The notes below the pieces were generated by a model. It was not told the origin of the DNA and made no database searches. It saw only the letters and a program-made list of their open reading frames with translations. Below are positions 59,158 to 64,000 of a DNA stretch of 64,000 nt, piece by piece. Position 1 is the first letter of the stretch, and each line of letters opens with the position of its first letter. The DNA comes from Acanthosoma haemorrhoidale (lineage: Eukaryota; Arthropoda; Insecta; Hemiptera; Acanthosomatidae): NCBI GenBank assembly GCA_930367205.1, contig OV884014.1:69977104-70041103 (forward strand). Reading direction: 5' to 3'. The translations under genes were made by a program, and so were the position numbers.

Positions 59158-59440
59158 GATATAAAAAAAAACTATTTTTAAGAATCTTTATACAGAATCC
59201 TGATGAAACCGAAATTCATTTGCACCTGTGTGGTATTCTGCGATTTTAAACGCAGGATAATCTTTAAAAATTTTCCTTTTATTTTTAAAATGTATATTTT
59301 TGGTTACTATACCGGTCAATAATCACAGATTACCATTAGTTTATAATAATAAAATCACAGAATACCACACAGGTGCAAATGAATTTCGTTTTCATCAGGA
59401 TTCTGTATAAAGATTCTTAAAAATAGTTTTTTTTTATATC
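59158..59440. mobile_element. 283-bp MITE / fold-back element with 91-bp inverted repeats
   Basis: 59158-59248 and 59350-59440 are reverse complements with two mismatches (ACCGAAATT/ACGAAATT region and CTGCGATT/CTGTGATT), each beginning GATATAAAAAAAAACTATTT. The loop is about 100 bases. Six more flanking bases (ATTTTK) are also nearly inverted. No transposase inside. The family of the parent transposon is not evident from the ends. Confidence 0.9.
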
Positions 59441-59446
59441 CAAAAT

Positions 59447-59904
59447 GATTAAGTATGTTTGGCCGCACATCAATTTTCTGCACCGTCTGTCACATTTGCA
59501 TCGCGATTGAGTAATCAATACCAACCGTGAAGATTTTATTTTGCTATTGAAATAAATTATAATTTGCCTATTTTTGCCGACTTCACACCAGTTTGTCATT
59601 GACGAAGAGTCTTCAAGTATTTAGACTTGATTGATGAATTATATAACCTTCAGGAAACTGAAGTGCCTGGACGGTTGCCTCATCATCTTTCAATATTTCT
59701 CTTAAGTCTGAGCTCAAACCAAAGATCATCTTGGATGTTCTTGAACTTGGTGACTTTTACTAGTACATGCTTAAATAATTGGCAATGTTAATTTTTATGA
59801 TTGTTAGCTATAATATATAATACCACTGAATTTTAATTATTATTGGTTAATGAAGAATTTAATAGTTAATGGAAATTCAAACTTGGGAACTTGTAATTAC
59901 TGTA
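59447..59904. other. No gene seen
   Basis: AT-rich sequence after the MITE. Confidence 0.4.
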
Positions 59905-59985
59905 CAGACACCTTAGCACAAGTTAATCCATGGCATTAGAACACCCAGGCCTCAGGTTTGATTTCTGGCTTCGTCCAATGAGTAT
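59905..59985 (+). other. tRNA-like segment (SINE head or tRNA pseudogene)
   Basis: A-box-like TTAGCACAAGTTAATCCATG followed by CAGGTTTGATTTCTGG, a T-arm with a short stem and B-box-like loop. The spacing suits a tRNA. Confidence 0.45.
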
Positions 59986-62006
59986 AAAAATTTGAATATT
60001 AAAATTTGTCTGGCAGATATCATACAACGCTCACAGACTTCCAGGGCACACGCTGTTGAAGGCATATACTCGTGCTCTTTAATTTAAATTGAATTGAGTA
60101 GAATGCAGGGATACATTTATAAAATAAGCCCTACTGCCAATGCACACACATCAGTTAGGCTGTGATGACAAAGCGACCATTCATCAATGAATGGCAAGTT
60201 GGATTATAAAGGTTTTTTTAAGGCCTAGGAACACGAACGAGACCTTATCGCATACATAACTTATTGACACCATCATTTGAGCTAATACAACGACAAAAAA
60301 AGAGTATCGACTGGACAAGATTATATGAAACGGCTTCGTTAATACTGTATGAGAAAAATAGAAAGCAATTTCCAGAATTGTTCGTCAACTACCTGCTCCA
60401 AACTAATTCAACGGTAAATACAAACAGAAAGAAGGAGTATCATAGGAACTGGAACGCTTACACGAACTAGAAGAAGTCGTTGGATATACAAAGTACGAGG
60501 TATAATGATTCTTCAATTGTGAGTCGACAAATATTATTTGAGAACCAAATGACGCATATGCAACTTTGTTTTTGGCATGTCACCGTTATGAGAAACATTT
60601 TCAGGGCGTATTTGGCAAACGTCAATTCCTCACCACCGGTGGCCGTTATTTCGGGTTAGTCGTCAGCGAACGACTCTGATTTCCCAAAGTGCCTTTTAAG
60701 TCGATGCTACTCATGACTTGGAGAAAAGGAGGAATTTCCGTTCATCATTTTTCTATCATTATTATGCTATATCGACATCATAACTAAATTTGGATTTTGT
60801 AGAGAAAACATTACATACCAGAAAACCAATCTAATTTTGTCAGAATTACTTATTGACATATTTCTCTTTTATAATAATATAAAATAAATGTTTGTGAATT
60901 CTCCACGATCTTGAGTTCTGCTTCCAATTAAAGAGTGTTACCCTGTTTCAAAATATTAGATTTGATATTGACGTTTTGTCTGTCAGTATGTCTGCAAGTC
61001 CTAGGATAGGTGGCGTAAAATGATTTTACTAACCTTAAATTGTCAAAATATTCAGCATCTTACAACACTCCGAAATATGTTTGTTAAAATACAATAACAA
61101 AACTAAATAGAAAAAAAAACTGTGGCACTTCGCTAACTCTTTATACGTTTCTCTAGTCTAAACTCAAGAGTAATTTAAACTTTAATTTGACTATTTGACG
61201 GTTTTTTCATTTTAAATGAAAATACAGGGCGATTGCAAAATTTATTAAACCCAGCTCGGTTCTATTAACAGAAAACAGAAGCAATCTCTTGCTTAGCTAA
61301 AAAAAAACTAGTGTTTATTGTAGGCGACGAAGCCTGATTTAGCGAGGGCAAGAGGACTTAGCCGTGAGTTATTGGAGCAGCTCAGACATAAAAATAATCC
61401 CTTATCTCGTGGGCAAGATAGGACCGAAGCAAGCTCCGTTATTAGAGCATGGCGCCTTTTCCTCTCCTGTCGATCTACAAATCACCGGCAGAGATGATCC
61501 GATTGCCTGAAATAAAATAATAAATAGATAAAAAATATTTGTTGACCGATAAGAGATTGGCTCTTGTTTACAGATCGTGTTTGTTGGGATCACGCTGTGA
61601 CAGGGACCCTTAGGGGCTATGACTTATGTGGCGGTACCGACCCTCGCCGGCTGGCAAATCACAAAAAATATCACAATCATAGGGCTGGCAGTTTGCCAAA
61701 TGATAAGATAACTCCATTATGGGACATGTAATGCGCACAAATGTGTAATCAGCAGGTAAAAAAGTAAGAAATATTAAGGATTTGTAATCATGCTATTTCT
61801 GTTTTCTAACTTATTATTTCCTTTAAACATTTGTGTACTGACATTTGTTTAAATTAATCAAGAGATAAATTATTTTAACTATTCTGAGCGGAGTACTAAA
61901 AAAAAAAAACGATCACAAGGTAATATTGAAGATGTTCAATGATGAACAATTTTCTGTTTAATATTGTAAGACTACCCTTCTTCTCTGTAATACACCTACC
62001 TCATAG
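59986..62006. other. No identifiable gene
   Basis: AT-rich. GC-richer at 60600-60720 and 61320-61660. Frames of 63-68 codons have no match. Confidence 0.4.
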
Positions 62007-62155
62007 GATGCCAAAGACCATGACTAGCAAGGTTCCGTCCTTGGTAGTACTATTCCGCAAAGGTGCCCTGAAGAGCTCTCGGCTTGAACGGAAGGACGAA
62101 GGACTCGGCAGATATCCCATCCTCCAGTTTTTATCCGCACGGCGGCCAATCAGTG
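62007..62155 (+). CDS. Candidate coding exon in a CpG-richer island, product unknown
   Basis: A strong-looking acceptor (TTCTTCTCTGTAATACACCT ... CATAG) is followed at once by an ATG and a frame: MPKTMTSKVPSLVVLFRKGA, LKSSRLERKDEGLGRYPILQ, FLSARRPIS. A donor match CAGTG|GTAAAT closes a 149-bp segment. The surrounding 61950-62330 is clearly richer in CpG and contains a CCAAT at 62145-62149. Basic, unrecognised protein. Alternatives are a promoter or 5'UTR island or a repeat end. Nothing else of a gene is visible nearby. Confidence 0.27.
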
Positions 62156-62736
62156 GTAAATGTTGTCTATCTCCCGTTCTTGAGCGGAGTGCGGCTAAGG
62201 TTTTTGTGAACGTCCAAGTGCGCGTGTGAGTGAGCTCGTTTGTAGCAGCGGTTTTCGTATCGAGTTTTTCTTTAACTGTGTGGTTATATGAGCGCGTGTG
62301 TTAACCGCAAATTGTCATTTCGTAGGCATGACTTTGTCTTTCGGCGCTAAACTACCGTTTTTAAAAAAAAATCTTCCAAAAGGGATGGTTATAGATAAAG
62401 CGTAGATGTATTTTGAAGGTCAAACTAGGTATACATGTTTGTGCCGGAGCTCATATTTAAACATAATGTAATCAGTGGATATGAAAATGATAAAATGGGA
62501 TGTCTTGCCATAAAGGTATATTCCGACGTCTCCTCAGCCGTCGTTGAATGTTACCAGGTATGTTAAGTCCAGTCAGTTCATTGGTTAGTTGGTTTGGCCG
62601 TCTATTTAGATTGTCACGAAAGTTACAATATAATGTTCTAATGAAGTCGTGAACGTAAGTATTTTTTAGGGTCAGCGCCTGGAGCATGATTTTGTACGTA
62701 AAATGGTGATATTTGAGTCTTGTTGTTGTTGTTGAA
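62156..62736. other. No gene seen; tail of CpG-richer island
   Basis: Still GC-richer to about 62330, then AT-rich. The 71-codon minus frame at 62472-62687 is unrecognised. Confidence 0.35.
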
Positions 62737-62740
62737 AGAT

Positions 62741-63272
62741 TGTTGTACTAACTTCTTCACCAGGAATAAATAGTTCCCCTCTTTTCACACCAGAAAACAC
62801 CCGCCTACGTTTTCATATTTTTATAATAAAAACCTTAGTTGTCAGTTAGAGAGGAGGAACTGGTTCACAACACGGAGCTCACTAGAGGGTGCGGGCACAG
62901 CCTGACCACTGACCTGTCTATATAAGGCCGAAATTCGGAGCTTTTTCCATTAATTCGAAACCCTGCACCTAAAGTGAACACTGCTCTCTCTTTCTCTTCA
63001 CTGGCGCTTGCTGCTCTACTCGAACCATGGCTTTCTTACTCAACTACCTCTGCACCTCTAATTCCTAACCTCGTTATGTTTTAGTCCGGCGTTGTTAGAC
63101 CCTATACCTTCGTCTCGCTAAAACTAGCACATCCTTGGAAGGGATCCCTTCCATGCGGACGAAGGGCTCCGGGGCCCTACAACATGTACATAGCAGCGAC
63201 TCCCCCAACGATCCAGTCTCTCTGCGCTTTGGGATCCAGTCGGTTTTCGCCTACCCTACCCTTTACCCGACA
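62741..63272 (-). mobile_element. Solo LTR, family copy C
   Basis: On the minus strand it begins TGTCGGG and ends GTACAACA, aligned to copies A and B through GTTTTAGCGAGACGAAGG, GAGGTTAGG, GCAGAGGTAGTTGA and GAGTAGAGCAGCAAG. The flanks give AGAT at 62737-62740 and 63273-63276 (or AAGAT if the outermost LTR base is counted with the duplication). A TATA-like TATATAA lies at 62918-62924. Shorter than B, with internal deletions. No internal element sequence adjoins. Confidence 0.85.
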
Positions 63273-63276
63273 AGAT

Positions 63277-64000
63277 TTTAATTGAAGTGTTTGTATGTTA
63301 TAGTTTTTGGGACAAGGGAAGGTTAGATTATTGGTTCAGTGAGACTGGCTGATTGTCGTTCCATTTCCGTGTGGAGTTTTTAGCTTAAAGTAATTAACTT
63401 GCGCAGTCGTATCAAATGTCGAAATTTACGGTAGGGCGTAGACCACGAAGGGTAAACGGCACTTGTAAGGATTGAGTAGTATTATAGCAATTTAAAAACA
63501 ACAGTAAATAATTTTTTGAGACAAAAAAAAGTGTCATTCTAGCCGTTTTGAATATCACACTGAAAAACATCAAGAGGTATTGCAGTTATTCTAATTTCTA
63601 AAACCCTTTGCTGTTTCCCTCTGTTAGTTATTCGATCTGACATTTCAGCTATTTCAAATTGAAATCTAAATATATTGTGAACTATAAAAAATTGCACGAC
63701 CTCTATTATTAAACAATATTACGTTCTATCTTACCACTCTAGCCCACATTTAGTGGTTAACCTACACTCTTAAGTCATGAGAATCATCCTGAGTACCGAA
63801 CTCCCTCCTCGCTTTCAGACTCTCCAACTTCTTAAGCTCTCTCTTTAGAAGAGGGCTAGGGTACTAGACAAAGTTTTTCCCTCACTGCCTTCAACTTAAA
63901 CAGAAGATATCTTCCTCGTTATATATTTCCATAGCATCGCAGTCATAAATTATTATAAATATCCCCTTGTTATTCGTTGATAATGAGGTTATCCTGTTAC
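63277..64000. other. No gene seen
   Basis: AT-rich to the window end; no frame or repeat recognised. Confidence 0.45.

Noticed and set aside
38825..60700. Similarity between 38825-38945 and 60600-60700 (CCACYRGTGGC and nearby blocks)
   Set aside because: Short and gapped; not convincing by eye.
61225..61290. TACAGGGCGATTGCAAAAT as a DNA transposon end
   Set aside because: It resembles ends of some TA-flanked elements, but I could not find the matching inverted end nearby.

Overview
The window is eukaryotic, AT-rich, non-coding and repeat-laden DNA, most likely from an arthropod and probably an insect with a large genome. The evidence is the kind of mobile elements present: a Jockey-type LINE with three zinc knuckles, mariner-family and pogo/Tigger-family DNA transposons, LTR-retrotransposon solo LTRs and tRNA-like SINE heads. 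There is no operon structure, and I found no host gene that I can name. Species cannot be fixed from the sequence.

Layout. 1-3490 (minus strand) is a nearly full-length Jockey-like LINE: ORF1 (gag-like) is intact, and ORF2 (endonuclease plus reverse transcriptase) is open to the window edge but has FAND in place of the FADD catalytic motif. 5134-5963, 31211-32484 and 62741-63272 are solo LTRs of one family, with a fragment at 14405-14506; the second has a perfect 5-bp target duplication and carries a nested LINE tail with its own 12-bp duplication. 6701-7000 is a perfect 140-bp inverted repeat. Short 5'-truncated LINE tails ending in the same GAGAGCTAAG + poly(A) signature lie at 7300-8118, 19042-19190, 19203-19595, 32065-32271, 42687-42881 and 52903-53210. 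DNA transposons are a decayed Tigger (10238-11360), two internally deleted mariner-family elements (15589-16329 and 39007-39871) and a 283-bp hairpin-type MITE (59158-59440). Other repeats are a diverged tandem family (about 20.4-21.96 kb), a higher-order minisatellite (about 45.89-46.65 kb) and a 428-bp direct duplication (53353-53780 and 56728-57154). Older LINE protein scraps lie near 8.4-8.6, 32.6-32.9 and 48.4-48.6 kb.

Host coding content is very thin. Three short open segments bounded by plausible splice signals (22656-22835 minus, 54061-54412 minus, 62007-62155 plus) are listed as low-confidence exon candidates of unknown product. Several short CpG-richer islands stand out from the AT-rich background. 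The rest is intergenic or intronic sequence in which I see nothing definite.

The mobile parts relate to one another by parasitism and nesting. Autonomous LINEs supply the machinery that copied the short tails and probably the SINE-like units, and the internally deleted mariners would depend on transposase from elsewhere. The nested insertion at 32.1 kb gives a relative order: the LTR family moved first, the solo-LTR recombination is not ordered, and the LINE tail came after the LTR.
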